A DNA stretch of 64,000 bases from Streptomyces sp. T39 (GTDB lineage Bacteria > Actinomycetota > Actinomycetes > Streptomycetales > Streptomycetaceae): assembly GCF_008042045.1 (NCBI RefSeq), contig NZ_RDBP01000019.1:1-64000 (forward strand), read 5' to 3'. Under the pieces are notes generated by a model, which saw only the letters and a program-made list of their open reading frames with translations, had not been told where the DNA came from and ran no database searches. The position numbers and the translations under genes were made by a program. This document shows, piece by piece, positions 35,061 through 46,300 of the stretch (the stretch's first letter is position 1; each line of letters starts with the position of its first letter).

Positions 35061-38000
35061 TCACCAGGTTCCGGGGCGTGCGTACCAGGAGGGGATGGGT
35101 GAGTCGACGGTTCCGGACTCGTTGCCGTGGAAGGTGAAGACCTTGGTCTCGCCGGTTCCGTAGTTGTACGACACGGTGATGTCCGCCCGTCCGTCTCCGT
35201 TCACGTCTCCGGGCACGAGGTTGCCGGTGTTCGCCGCCACCCAGTGGCCGGCGGGGCGCGACCAGGGGGTGACGAAGCCGTCGAAGCCGCCGTCGGTGCG
35301 GGCGTGGAAGACCCTGAGGTCGAACGCGCCGTCGGCGTGCCCGTATGTCAGGGCGAGGTCGGCGCGGCCGTCCTTATTGAGATCCGCGGCGGCCAGCTTC
35401 ACCCGCTCGCGTTCCCATGTGCCGGCCGGGGCGTTCCACGACTGCTTCGGGGCGTCCACGGAGCCGTCCGCCTTCGCGGTGAAGGTGTAGAGACCTGCCG
35501 CTCCGGTGGCGAAGCCGTAGAGGGCAATGATGTCGTCGCGTCCGTCACCACTGGTGTCGCCCATGGTGTAACGGACGTTCTCTGACCACCAGTATCCGGC
35601 GGGCGACTCGTACGAGAGGACGGGGTTCTCGAAGGAGCCGTCCGCCCGCGCGAGTGACCGGTAAACGCCTGTGACGCCGTTGCCCTTGTTGTAGACGAGG
35701 ACAAGGTCGTCACGCCCGTCGCCGTTGGCATCGCCGGTCAGCACAGTACTTCGGGACCAGTCCCAGCCAGTCGGAATGACGACGCTCTTGCGGCGTACTG
35801 GAGGTCCGGCGGGTTGGGTGAGGAAGGACCATGCTCCGACGCCTACGGTGCCATAGTCGTAGAAGCCCACGACGTCGGTTCGTCCGTCACCGTCGAAGTC
35901 GCCCGTGCCCCACTTGGTGCGCGTGTAGTCGAAGTCTCCGGGTTCGTCGCTCCAGTATTCCTGGGGCGGATTTTGCCCGCCCTCGGTGCCCGCCTTTGCC
36001 ACGAAGAGGCCGGTGGTCGCCTTCTCGTAGTCGTAGGCGGTGAGGATGTCCGTCCGGCCGTCCGCGTCGTAGTCGCCGCCGAGGTCGGTCCGCAGGTGCA
36101 TCGTCCGGTCTGCCCACGCGTGGCCCGCGACGTGGCTGCTCTCCCGGTTCCAGCGGACGTATCCGTTCTGGAAGTCCGAGCGCCTGCCGCCCAGCACCTC
36201 GTATTCGGGAGATTTCGGGAATCCGAGGCTGCTGGTGTGGCCGCCGGCGCTCAGCCAGTGGCTGCGGATCGACCCGACGACCGGCCAGGCACCCGTGACA
36301 TTGACGCTGTCCCAGTAGAACGAGACGTTGCTGCCGCTGCCGACCAGGTGCCGGAAGTCCTGGTAGTGACCCGCATTGCCCGCGAGCGGGGTCTCGTCGC
36401 CTGTCGGGTAGCCGAACTCACGCACGCCGCCGAGGGCGACGTACTTGCGGTAGACGGCACCCCGTACGGCGAAGGGACCCAGACCCGGCTTTCCGTAGAT
36501 GGCGCTGGGCTTGCCCGTCTTGCTGAAGGTGATGTAGTTGCCTCCGTCTACGTTCGTGTACAGCGGGTCCGATGTCGGATACCCGAGGTAGCCGGTCTCC
36601 CGCCCGGCGCTGTTCCACTTGTCGAACAGGCTGTTGCTGACGGCCCAGGCGCCGGTGGTCCTGCTCCAGGAGATGGTGCGGTCGGTGGCCGTAGTGCCGG
36701 GCTGGGCAAAGTTGACGTATCGTCCGCCGTCGCTGACGGTGGTCACACCGGAGGTGGGCTTGCCGAAGGCGGCGGCTCCGCCGAGGGCTTCGTACTTGCC
36801 GAGGATGGGTCCGCAGACCGGGACGGGCGCGGTACCGGTCGCCGGGGCGAAGGACTTGCAGTCGGCCCAGTCATAGCCGGTGGTGGCGATGTGGCGGGCG
36901 GTCTTGAAGGACTGGCCGTTGACGGGTGCCTGGCCGGGGTATTCGACGGTGCGGCCGGCGCCGTCGCGGGACCAGAGGTCGGCGAAGCCGTCGTTTTCGA
37001 AGTCGCCGGTGGTGGACAGATGGGGGACGTCGGCGGCCGTGAATCCGGTGGCGATCGAAGTCTGGCGGACCGCGGGATCGCTGTAAACGGTGAGGTCAGC
37101 GAGGACGTGGCCCTGGCCGGGCGTGGTCGTGCGCTTGCTGGTGTACTGGTGGATGGAGCCCTTGAGCTTGTCGCGGGCCCAGATCTCCGGGAGCCCGTCC
37201 TGGTTGAGGTCACCCGGGGTCATGACGGTCATGTCTTGCCAGTCGGCGTTGCCCAAAGCGATGGGGCGGCTGAAGTTGTCCAGGAGTCCGCCGTAGCGGG
37301 AGCCGAGGTAGAGCCAGAGGTTGGCGCCTTCTTTTACCAGCAGGTCGGGGAAGTCGTCCGCCGTAAGCTGGTCATCCGGGCCGTCGACGGGGCTGTCGAC
37401 CGGACCGTCGTCGTCGCTGAGGCTAGGGATGGAGACGATGTCGGCGCCCTTGGCCCAGTGGTTGTCGCAGTCGGGGCTGCCGGGGTTGTAGCAGTTGTAG
37501 TCGAGTATTTTCAGGTCCTGTCGGGCTGTGTCCCCGGTTTGGAGTTTGCCTCCGCCGTCTCCTAGGTGGGCCCACAGCTCGTAGGTGCTGGAGTCGTCGG
37601 CCGATGGCTGGAGGGAGATGACATCTTCGTAGTGGTCGTCGTCCCAGCTGCCGCCAACGGAGATGGTGGCCGAGGCGAACGACTCGTCCTTAGCCGCCTG
37701 ACCGGTGCCGAAGGTGCCGTCACCACGGCTCGGGTAGGACCACAGCGTGCCCGAACCCGGATCGAGGGTGACCAGGTCGACCAGGGTGTCGCCGTTCAGG
37801 TCGCCCAGCTTGTCACGCTCGCTCGAGCGCGAGGGAACGAACAGGTAGGTCTTGACACTGGAGCGGTTGTTTGCCGCGTCCTCGCTGCGTACGTACAGGT
37901 ACTGCGGTCCGTTGCCCATTGGCTTGACGCTGACGCTGACGGATCCGCCTGTTGCGGCGGGCTTGGCCCACTTTTCCCTGGTGTCGTCGTCGGTCCACCA

Positions 38001-40040
38001 AACGTATTCGGCGATGTCGTTGGTTTCGCCTGGTGCTGGGTTTGTCGTGAAGGTGAATGTGCCGCTGGTCCGTGCGGGCTTGGCGCAGGGAGTGCCTGCG
38101 GGCAGCTCGTCCGTGCAGCCCTTGCCCACGCCTTCCGGCCATTCGGCCGAGCTGACCTTGGGTGGCCTCTTCGGGCCGTTGGGGTCGTAGGTGAAGTAGC
38201 AGCGGCCTGCCCGCGGGCTGTTGCCGACGCCGTCCTTGACGACCGCCTCGTACCAGTACTGTGCGACCTTCAGTGTGGTTCCGGGGATACGCAGTTGGGC
38301 GGTGCCGCCGCTGCTCGCGTTCACGCTGGCCGTCGTGGTCGGCTGACCGGACGCCCCGTACCTGAACTCGACGTCCAGGTCGGCGTCCTCGTCGTCGTGG
38401 AACCTGGACGCGTTCAGGGTGACATGGTCGGTGATCCCGATGATGCCGCCGGCGCATGGTATCGAGGGATCGATGGTGAGCCGCGGCTTGCTCGGGAGCG
38501 TGTTGTACTTCGTCGAAACGCGCGCGGAGTTCGGGTCGAATTTTCGCCACGAGACGTCGACGGTGTTTGACTTCGACGTGAGGACGAAGGACCAGCTGCC
38601 CCACTTGTCCTCGACAGCGTCCTTGATCGCGCTCGTGACGCTGAATTCGACGAGGCCGGCTGAGTCGGAAGGGCAGTTGCGGCCGCCGTAGGACTCGCCG
38701 GAAGAGTCCACGAGGGCGCCCCACGCTGGCTGGCTGTTATAGGTGATGTTCTTGGGCAGAGCGCTGCCGATCGACTTGACCTGGACGTCACCCGATTTAC
38801 AGGACCAGGACCCGGCGTGTGTCTGCTTGATGCGCAGCGTCGAGTCGATCACGTCTTTGCCCGCGAGGTTCCCGACTGGGATGCGAAAGTAGGTGTTCGC
38901 GCGGACGGTTCCGCCGTTGCTGCCGTCGATGGAGACGCCGATGCGCGCCTCGTCCGAGAGGGTGCCGCCGTTGTAGTAGACGGTATTGCCGGTGTCCGGG
39001 TAGGCGGAGTGCTTGTACGCGACCGACCAGGCGTTCTTCCAGGCATCGGGCGCCCATTTGGGGTCGATCACGACGGGGTAGACCGTGTCGGGGTCGTCGA
39101 GCATCTTGATGTCCGGCCTGAGCGTGAGCTTGGCGTCCTCGAGCTCCACGTCGAGCTTGGCCCGGTTGCTGCCGTCAGTTGCGCCCTCGAGGGTGTCGTG
39201 CAGCAAGGGGATGCCGGCCGAACTGGCGGCCTTGGGCGTCTTCGGGTCGGTCGCTGTGGCAGTGTCCGAGCCAGCGGAGTCCCACATGTGCGGCTGCGGC
39301 GCTGTGAAGAGCACGTTGTCTGAGGGTGTCTTGGCCAGGATCTCACCCGCCTCGCTCTGAGTGACCTGCAATCCCTTCGTCTGCAGCCCGAACTCGATGG
39401 ACCGGACGGCCGGGTTCTCGGCCGCCTCCGGAGTCTTGACGACGAGAGCGTGGGAGAAGGAGACGTCATTGGCGGTGGCGGTGAGGTCGACGCCCGGCAG
39501 CACCTCGGCATACGTGGCGGTCCGGCCATTCACGCTGGGTTTGGGCAGTGCGCCGTGGGGCCACGTGAGCGTGACGGCCCGGCCTTCGCTGAGCATGGTT
39601 GCGAAGACGCTGTCGTCGCCGCCGGAGAACGACGCGGCCATCGCCGATGCTTTGGGTGTCAGACGCCCGTCGGCGCCCGCCGTCAGATCCGGGTCGATGT
39701 CAACGAGCTTGCTGCCCTGCCGGACGCGGACTGGGAGGATCGAGCGGTCGACCCGGGCGGTGCCGTCCGGGTTGATGAAGACCTCGTCGGTCTCCGTGCG
39801 CCGCGACACCAGCTCGACGGGCTTACCCGTCCGCTTGGCCTCCTCAAGGGCCTTCGCCGTCATCGCGGCATCGCCCTCGCTCTGGGAGGAGACCACGTTT
39901 TCGGTCGACCTGGCCTCTGCTGTGACCCCCGGCTGCGCGACAGAGAGAAGACCGGCCGACATCGCTGTGACGATGACGGCCGATACGGCTCGCCGCGTAC
40001 CCCCCCTGGACTCGCCGTGCCTCAAAGAGAACTTTCGCAT
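35061..40040 (-). CDS. Giant secreted FG-GAP / LGFP-repeat protein
   Basis: The 1659-aa protein has an N-terminal signal peptide (after MRKFSLRHGESRGG). A DNRLRE-like beta-sandwich region follows at about 330-510, then an Ig-like region. FG-GAP/VCBS calcium-binding repeats lie around 750-1060, LGFP repeats (EALGGAAAFGKPTS and similar) at about 1090-1330, and six further FG-GAP repeats (DxNGDGRxD motifs) to the end. It is surface-exposed or secreted, probably adhesive or a carrier for the divergent RHS toxin. GAGG precedes ATG 40040. No enzyme domain is recognised. Confidence 0.85.
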   Translation of the reverse strand: MRKFSLRHGESRGGTRRAVSAVIVTAMSAGLLSVAQPGVTAEARSTENVVSSQSEGDAAMTAKALEEAKRTGKPVELVSRRTETDEVFINPDGTARVDRSILPVRVRQGSKLVDIDPDLTAGADGRLTPKASAMAASFSGGDDSVFATMLSEGRAVTLTWPHGALPKPSVNGRTATYAEVLPGVDLTATANDVSFSHALVVKTPEAAENPAVRSIEFGLQTKGLQVTQSEAGEILAKTPSDNVLFTAPQPHMWDSAGSDTATATDPKTPKAASSAGIPLLHDTLEGATDGSNRAKLDVELEDAKLTLRPDIKMLDDPDTVYPVVIDPKWAPDAWKNAWSVAYKHSAYPDTGNTVYYNGGTLSDEARIGVSIDGSNGGTVRANTYFRIPVGNLAGKDVIDSTLRIKQTHAGSWSCKSGDVQVKSIGSALPKNITYNSQPAWGALVDSSGESYGGRNCPSDSAGLVEFSVTSAIKDAVEDKWGSWSFVLTSKSNTVDVSWRKFDPNSARVSTKYNTLPSKPRLTIDPSIPCAGGIIGITDHVTLNASRFHDDEDADLDVEFRYGASGQPTTTASVNASSGGTAQLRIPGTTLKVAQYWYEAVVKDGVGNSPRAGRCYFTYDPNGPKRPPKVSSAEWPEGVGKGCTDELPAGTPCAKPARTSGTFTFTTNPAPGETNDIAEYVWWTDDDTREKWAKPAATGGSVSVSVKPMGNGPQYLYVRSEDAANNRSSVKTYLFVPSRSSERDKLGDLNGDTLVDLVTLDPGSGTLWSYPSRGDGTFGTGQAAKDESFASATISVGGSWDDDHYEDVISLQPSADDSSTYELWAHLGDGGGKLQTGDTARQDLKILDYNCYNPGSPDCDNHWAKGADIVSIPSLSDDDGPVDSPVDGPDDQLTADDFPDLLVKEGANLWLYLGSRYGGLLDNFSRPIALGNADWQDMTVMTPGDLNQDGLPEIWARDKLKGSIHQYTSKRTTTPGQGHVLADLTVYSDPAVRQTSIATGFTAADVPHLSTTGDFENDGFADLWSRDGAGRTVEYPGQAPVNGQSFKTARHIATTGYDWADCKSFAPATGTAPVPVCGPILGKYEALGGAAAFGKPTSGVTTVSDGGRYVNFAQPGTTATDRTISWSRTTGAWAVSNSLFDKWNSAGRETGYLGYPTSDPLYTNVDGGNYITFSKTGKPSAIYGKPGLGPFAVRGAVYRKYVALGGVREFGYPTGDETPLAGNAGHYQDFRHLVGSGSNVSFYWDSVNVTGAWPVVGSIRSHWLSAGGHTSSLGFPKSPEYEVLGGRRSDFQNGYVRWNRESSHVAGHAWADRTMHLRTDLGGDYDADGRTDILTAYDYEKATTGLFVAKAGTEGGQNPPQEYWSDEPGDFDYTRTKWGTGDFDGDGRTDVVGFYDYGTVGVGAWSFLTQPAGPPVRRKSVVIPTGWDWSRSTVLTGDANGDGRDDLVLVYNKGNGVTGVYRSLARADGSFENPVLSYESPAGYWWSENVRYTMGDTSGDGRDDIIALYGFATGAAGLYTFTAKADGSVDAPKQSWNAPAGTWERERVKLAAADLNKDGRADLALTYGHADGAFDLRVFHARTDGGFDGFVTPWSRPAGHWVAANTGNLVPGDVNGDGRADITVSYNYGTGETKVFTFHGNESGTVDSPIPSWYARPGTW

Positions 40041-40370
40041 GAAGAGAGATTCGCCTCAGTTCCTATTGTTTTGTCCCGTCCCCGGAGTTGCCCGCCCAGC
40101 TCTTTCGGCTGCGGCAAAGGAAGACCCCCCTCGGCCATGTCTCCCAGGACGTGAACGGAATCGTTCAATGTGCTTTCTAGCAGCAGCTACCGTCACAAGG
40201 CACCCGCTAGCGGACCGACTTGACGCGCTGTCGCGTTCCTGACCTGCGGGTTGCGTTATTTTGCCCACCGAAGAGCCGATTCTGTCAGGTCGTCATCAAG
40301 ACACCTCTTGTTGCCCTTGACAGCCGTGCGTACATTGCACGTGTTCACGTGATCGTTCGAATTTTTAGGG
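40041..40370. promoter_or_regulatory. Divergent promoter region of the two giant genes
   Basis: A TTGACA hexamer occurs at 40317-40322 and a CACGTG-TT-CACGTG pair near 40338-40351 ahead of the RHS gene. A convincing -10 at the right spacing is not visible. It separates two genes transcribed outward. Confidence 0.35.
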
Positions 40371-43300
40371 GTGGGGGCTCACGTGCCGTTTCGGCATGCG
40401 CGAAGACTTTTTAGACATACATCCTTGACATGGCGTTCCGGACTTTCCGCGCTTGCGTTGGCGCTACTGGCCTCAGGGGCGTCGCTGTCCCCGGTGCCCG
40501 CGCAGGCGGCGGAGACACGGGGGCTGGCCGAGCTGCAGAAGGTCACGGACGTTCCCGCGGCGCGCACGACCGCGAAGGGTCCGGCTGCGCCGCCGGACCA
40601 GACCGGGAAGGCGGAGCTCAAGGCACCGCCGAACGTCCACTGGCCCGCTCAAGGGACGGCCGAGGCGACGGTACCGAAGGCGACGGGGAACTCGCACACC
40701 GCACGCGGCGCGGCGGCGAAGCGGGACGCGGCGGCGGCCGTGGGGCCGTCGGTTCGCGCCGGTTCGCTGCCCGTGCGCCTGGCGCTGGGCAACAAGGCCG
40801 TGGCCAAGGAAGCGGCCGCGCCTGCGGCCGACGCCCCGCCGATGACGGCGAAGGTCTCCGTCTACGGCCAGGACAGGGCCCGCAAGGCCGGTATCCAGGG
40901 CGTGCTGCTGTCCGTGCAGCGCACCGACGGGGGCAAGGGCACCCATCCGCTCTCGGTCGAGCTGGACTACAGCGCATTCGTGCACGCCTACGGCGGCGAC
41001 TGGGGTTCACGACTGCGCTTCAGTCAGCGCCCGGCGTGCGTGCTTACGACTCCGCAGAAGCCGCAGTGCCAGGGATCCGTCCCGCTGCCCAGCGTCAACG
41101 ACAGCGAGGCCGGCACCCTGACCGGCACCTTCGCCGCACGCACGGCCGACATGAGCGCCGCCGGCCACAGCGCGAGGGGTGCCAGTACGAACGGTGCGGT
41201 CGTCCTGGCGGCGACAGCTTCGGCCTCGGGCTCCAAGGGCACGTACGCGGCCACATCTCTGAGCCCGACGGGTTCGTGGTCGGCCGGTGGGTCGACGGGT
41301 GACTTCTCCTGGACGTACCCCATGGAGATCCCGGCCTCTCTCGGCGGCCCCGGGCCGTCCCTGTCCATCGGCTACAACTCGGGCAGCATCGACGGGCGCA
41401 CTGTCGCCACGTCCCAGCAGCCCTCGTGGGTGGGTGACGGCTGGGACACCGGCTCCAGTTTCATCGAGCGCACGTACGTGTCCTGTGCGGAGGACCGCAA
41501 GGCCGGCAGCGGGTTCAACAACCCCACCACCCATCCCACCGGTGACCTCTGCCACGGCCCTCCCATGGTCACGCTCTCCCTCAACGGTTCTTCCACCTCG
41601 CTTGTCCTGAACGACGCGGACAAGAAGTGGTATCCGGCCAACCAGGACGGTTCGAAGGTCGAACTTCTCACCGGCGCCGAGAACGGCGACAGGGAGAAGG
41701 AGTACTGGGTCGTGACCAACTCCGACGGCGTCAAGTACCACTTCGGCCTCAATCAGCTGCCCGGCTGGGCTACTGGCAAGGCCCAGACGAACTCGGCCCT
41801 CAACGTGCCGGTCTACGGCAACCACCAGGGCGAGCCCTGCCACGCCGCCTCCTACGCTGCTTCGGTCTGCGACCAGACCTACCGCTGGAACCTCGACTAC
41901 GTCGTCGACCCCCGCGGCAACGCGCTGACGTACTGGTATGCCAAGGAGCGCAACTACTACGGCTCCAACGTCACCACCACGGGCACGTCCACGGCCCGTA
42001 TCTATGATCGCGCCGGATACCTGACGCGCGTGGCCTACGGACTGCGCGCGGACGACCTGTTCGCGCCCGCACCGGCCGAGGTCATGTACACGGTCGGCGA
42101 ACGCTGCCTCGTCACCACGTCGTTCGACTGTGCCGAGTCCAAGCTGACGTCCACCGCCACCTACGAGGTGGCCAGGAACTGGCCCGACGTCCCGGCCGAC
42201 CAGCTCTGCGCCTCCGGCCAGACCTGCACCGACCGCTACTCGCCCGCCTTCTTCACCCGCAAGCTGCTCAAGAGCATCACCACCCGGGTTCTGAAGGACG
42301 GCGTCTCCACACCGGTCGACACCTGGACCATGGCCCACTCCTTCCAGTCCACGGGCGACGGCGCCGTCAACGGCGAGTACCCCCTGTGGCTGAAGAGCAT
42401 CCAGCGCACCGACAAGGACGGCGCGCCGCTGGGCCTGCCGGCGGTGACCTTCATCGGCAAGCAGATGCCGAACCGGGTCGACAACGACACCGACGGCAAC
42501 CCGCCCTACCTGCGCTGGCGCGTCACCCAGATCAACACCGAGACCGGCGCGCGGACCGTGGTCGCGTACGCACCCACAGAGTGCTCCAGCACGCCGGGCG
42601 CCGTGAAGCTGCCAGCCTCGCCGGACAGTAACACTCTGCGCTGCTTCCCTGTCGTCGTGGAGACCAACGACCCCACCGACCCGACGGGGATGAAGAAGAA
42701 GTACTCCACTGACTGGTTCCACAAGCACCGGGTCGACCAGGTCCGGGAGGAGGACAAGAACGGCACCTCACCGACCCGCGAGGTCAATTACACCTACCTC
42801 GGCACCCCGGCCTGGGCCTACGACGACGCCAGCGAGCTGACCAACAAGCCCGCCCGTACCTGGTCCGTTTACCGTGGCTACGGCGAGGTCCGCACCGTCC
42901 AGGGTGTCGCGCCGGACGTCCGCAGCCGCACCGAGACGCTGTACTACCGGGGACTCGACGGTGACCTGAAGGCTGACGGCACACGCCGGTCGGTCTCCAT
43001 CACGGCTTCCGACGAAAGCTCTGTCAAGGACCACCGGATGCTCGTCGGCCAGGTCAGGGAGCAGCGCTACTACGAAGGCGTCGATGGCGGCCTGCACTCC
43101 GCGACCATCACTACCTCGCACCTGCAAGGACCGGTCGCCAAGCGCGATCGCTCCGCAACCGGTGCGTCCGACCTCGAAGCCTGGTTTCAGGGCCTGAAGT
43201 CGACGTCGTCCCGCACGATCCTCTCCGGCGACCGGGGTGAGCGGAAGACTGCTGTCGAACACGGCTACGACGACAGCGGCCGGCTGGAATGGACCTGGTC

Positions 43301-46300
43301 GAAGGGAGACACCTCCGACGCGCACGACGACACCTGCACCCGCTTCGACTACCTGAACGACACCGCGAAGTGGTTCAAGTCCCAGCAGACCCGCGTCCAC
43401 ACGGTCACGGCGGCGTGCAACGCTCCCATCGTGTACGGCCCCGGCAACGTCGTCTCCGACGCCAAGGTCGAGTACGACGCCGTCGGCAACGTGGTGAAGA
43501 CCCAGTCACTGTCCGGGTTCACCGACCAGAACCTCCCGGAGTACATCACCCAGGGCACGGCTACCTTCGACGACTACGGACGCATCACCTCGGCGACCGA
43601 TGTCTACGGCAAGACCACCACGACCACCTACACCCCGGCCTCCGGCTCGGTCGTGACGAAGACGGTCACGAAGAACATCCTCGGGCACACCGCGACGACC
43701 GAGGTCGACCCCGGCCGCGGACTGCCCCTGGTCCAGACCGACACCAACGGGCGCAAGACCGTCATGGAGTACGACGCGCTCGGGCGGATGAAGAAGGTCT
43801 GGTCCCCGGACCGCGATTCGCGCACCACCACGCCCGACGCCGAGTTCGAGTACACAGTCGGCCGTGACGCCCCGGTGGTCATCACCAACAAGCGTCTGAA
43901 GGAAGACGGCACCTACCGCGTCTCCTTCGACTTCTACGACGGCGCCCTGCGCCTCCGCCAGACTCAGAACCCGGCCATGAACGGCGGCAGGGTCGTCACC
44001 GACACCCACTACGACAGCCTCGGCCGGGTGTGGAAGGAGAACGCCGGCTACTACAGCAGCGACAGCGGCCCGGTGGCCACCATGTTCCCGCCGACCGAAA
44101 CCTCCGTCCCCTCCTCGACCGTCACCACCTACGACGGCGTCGGCCGGCCGTCCGCCACCATCGCCCGCAGCAAGGGTGTCGAGACTTGGCGCACCACCAC
44201 CACCTACGGAGGTGACTGGACCGCCGTTGATCCGCCGGCTGGCGACACCCCGACCATGGCAATCCTGGACGCCCAGGGCCGCAAGACCGAACTGCGCCAG
44301 TTCAAGGGCTCCGGCCCGACGGGCGACTACGACAAGATCACCTACAGCTACACGCGCAAGGGACAGCTCGAGAAGGTCACCGACCAGATCGGCAACGTCT
44401 GGTCCCAGACCTACGACGTTCGCGGCCGTGTGAAGACCCTGGTCGACCCCGACAAGGGCAGGTCCGACATCACCTACGACGAAGGCGATCGCGCCCTCAC
44501 GATCACCGACGGCCGCAGCCCGCGCCGCACGATCGCCATGGCATACGACGCGCTCGGTCGTGTCACCGCCACCCACGAGGACTCGCTCTCAGGCACGAAG
44601 CTCACGTCGCAGACCTACGACACCGTCCCCGGAGCGCTGGGCCTGCCGGCCTCCTCGACCCGCTACGTGAACGGCAACGCCTACACCCAGGCGATCACGG
44701 CCTACGACACCGAATACCGCCCGACGGCGACGACGGTCACGATCCCCGCCAGCGAGGGCAAGCTCGCCGGTACCTACGCCTATTCGAACTCTTACACTCC
44801 GCGCACCGGCCTTCCGCAGACGACGAGGCACCCCGCGGTAGGCGGCCTGCCCTCCGAACGCGTCTCCATGGGCTACAACGGGCTGGACACCGTCAACTCC
44901 ATAGCGGTCGACGGCCTAGCCTTCGTCGCGGCCACCGAGTACACCTCGCTCGGCGACGTCGTCCGCACGAAGGTCGACTCCTCCGGCAGAGCGGTTATCA
45001 CCAGCAATACGTTCGACGAGCAGACGCGACGGATCACCCGTACGACGAACCAGCAGGAAGTCGGCACGGTCGACACGATCACGCTCAACGACGTGATCAC
45101 CGACTATGACGCCGTCGGCAACGTCACTCGCATTACCGACAAGACCGGCGACAACCCGACAGCGGCCACCACCGACGTCCAGTGCTTCGCCTACGACCAC
45201 CTGCGTCGGATGACCGACGCATGGACAGCGAGCGACGCCTGTGCACAAAGACCGGAAGCCTCCGGTCCGGGCTCGGCGCCCGCGGTCGGGGGCCCGGACG
45301 CCTACTGGCACTCCTACAGCTTCGACGCTGCGGGCAACCGTCTCAGTGAGACCAAGCACGACCCTCTCGGCGACACGGCGAAGGACGTCCACCGCACCTA
45401 CACCTACGCTACCGGTCTCCCGACGAAGAGCCGCCTGGACAAGGTCACCGTCACCGGCTCCCAGGGCCAGCGCGAGGAACTCTACGGCTACGACGAGGCG
45501 GGGAACACCACCACCCGCACCATCCAGGGCAACACCCAGTCCCTCCAGTGGGACCTGGAAGGCCACCTGGAGAAGGTCTCCGCCGGCACGAACGCGTCCT
45601 CCTACGTCTACGACGCGGGCGGCAACCGCCTCATCGAACGCGAGGCCACCGGTACCACGCTCTACCTGCCCGGCACCGAACTCAAGCTCGACGCCGACGG
45701 CAACATCGCCAAGACCACCCGGTACTACACGCACCCGGCGGGCCCGGCCATGGTCAAGGTCGCCGAGGGCGGCACCATCAAGAAGTCGTACCTCCTGAGC
45801 GACCGCAACGGCACCGCCACCACCGCGGTCGACGCCGCCACGAAGACGGTCACCCGCCGCAAGCACACCCCCTTCGGCGAGGAACGCGGCACGGCCCTCA
45901 CCATGTGGCCGGACGATAAGGGGTACCTGGGCGGCGCCAAGGACGCCACCGGCCTCACCCACCTCAACGCCCGCGAATACGACCCCGCCCTGGGCCGGTT
46001 CATCTCCGTCGACCCGCAAATGGACATCGCTGAGTCCCAGACGATGAACCCGTACGCGTACGGGAACAACAGCCCCATTACCTTTGCGGACCCCTCCGGC
46101 CGAGCGATGTGCGCCGACGAGGCCTGCACCGTCAGGGTCCAGACCGAAGGCCAGACCTTCGACCAGATCGTGGAGAACGCGGGCGGGACGGTTCCGCCTC
46201 CGCCTGATCCGCCGACGACGACCGTCAGCGAGGCCGACGTCAAGAAGGCGAACTCGATCCGCCAGAAGTCCAAGGCGGACATCATCCTCGAGATCGCCCT

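Noticed and set aside
40338-40351. CACGTG-TT-CACGTG pair as an RHS-gene operator
   Set aside because: Short and common by chance in this GC context; no promoter at a sensible distance supports it.
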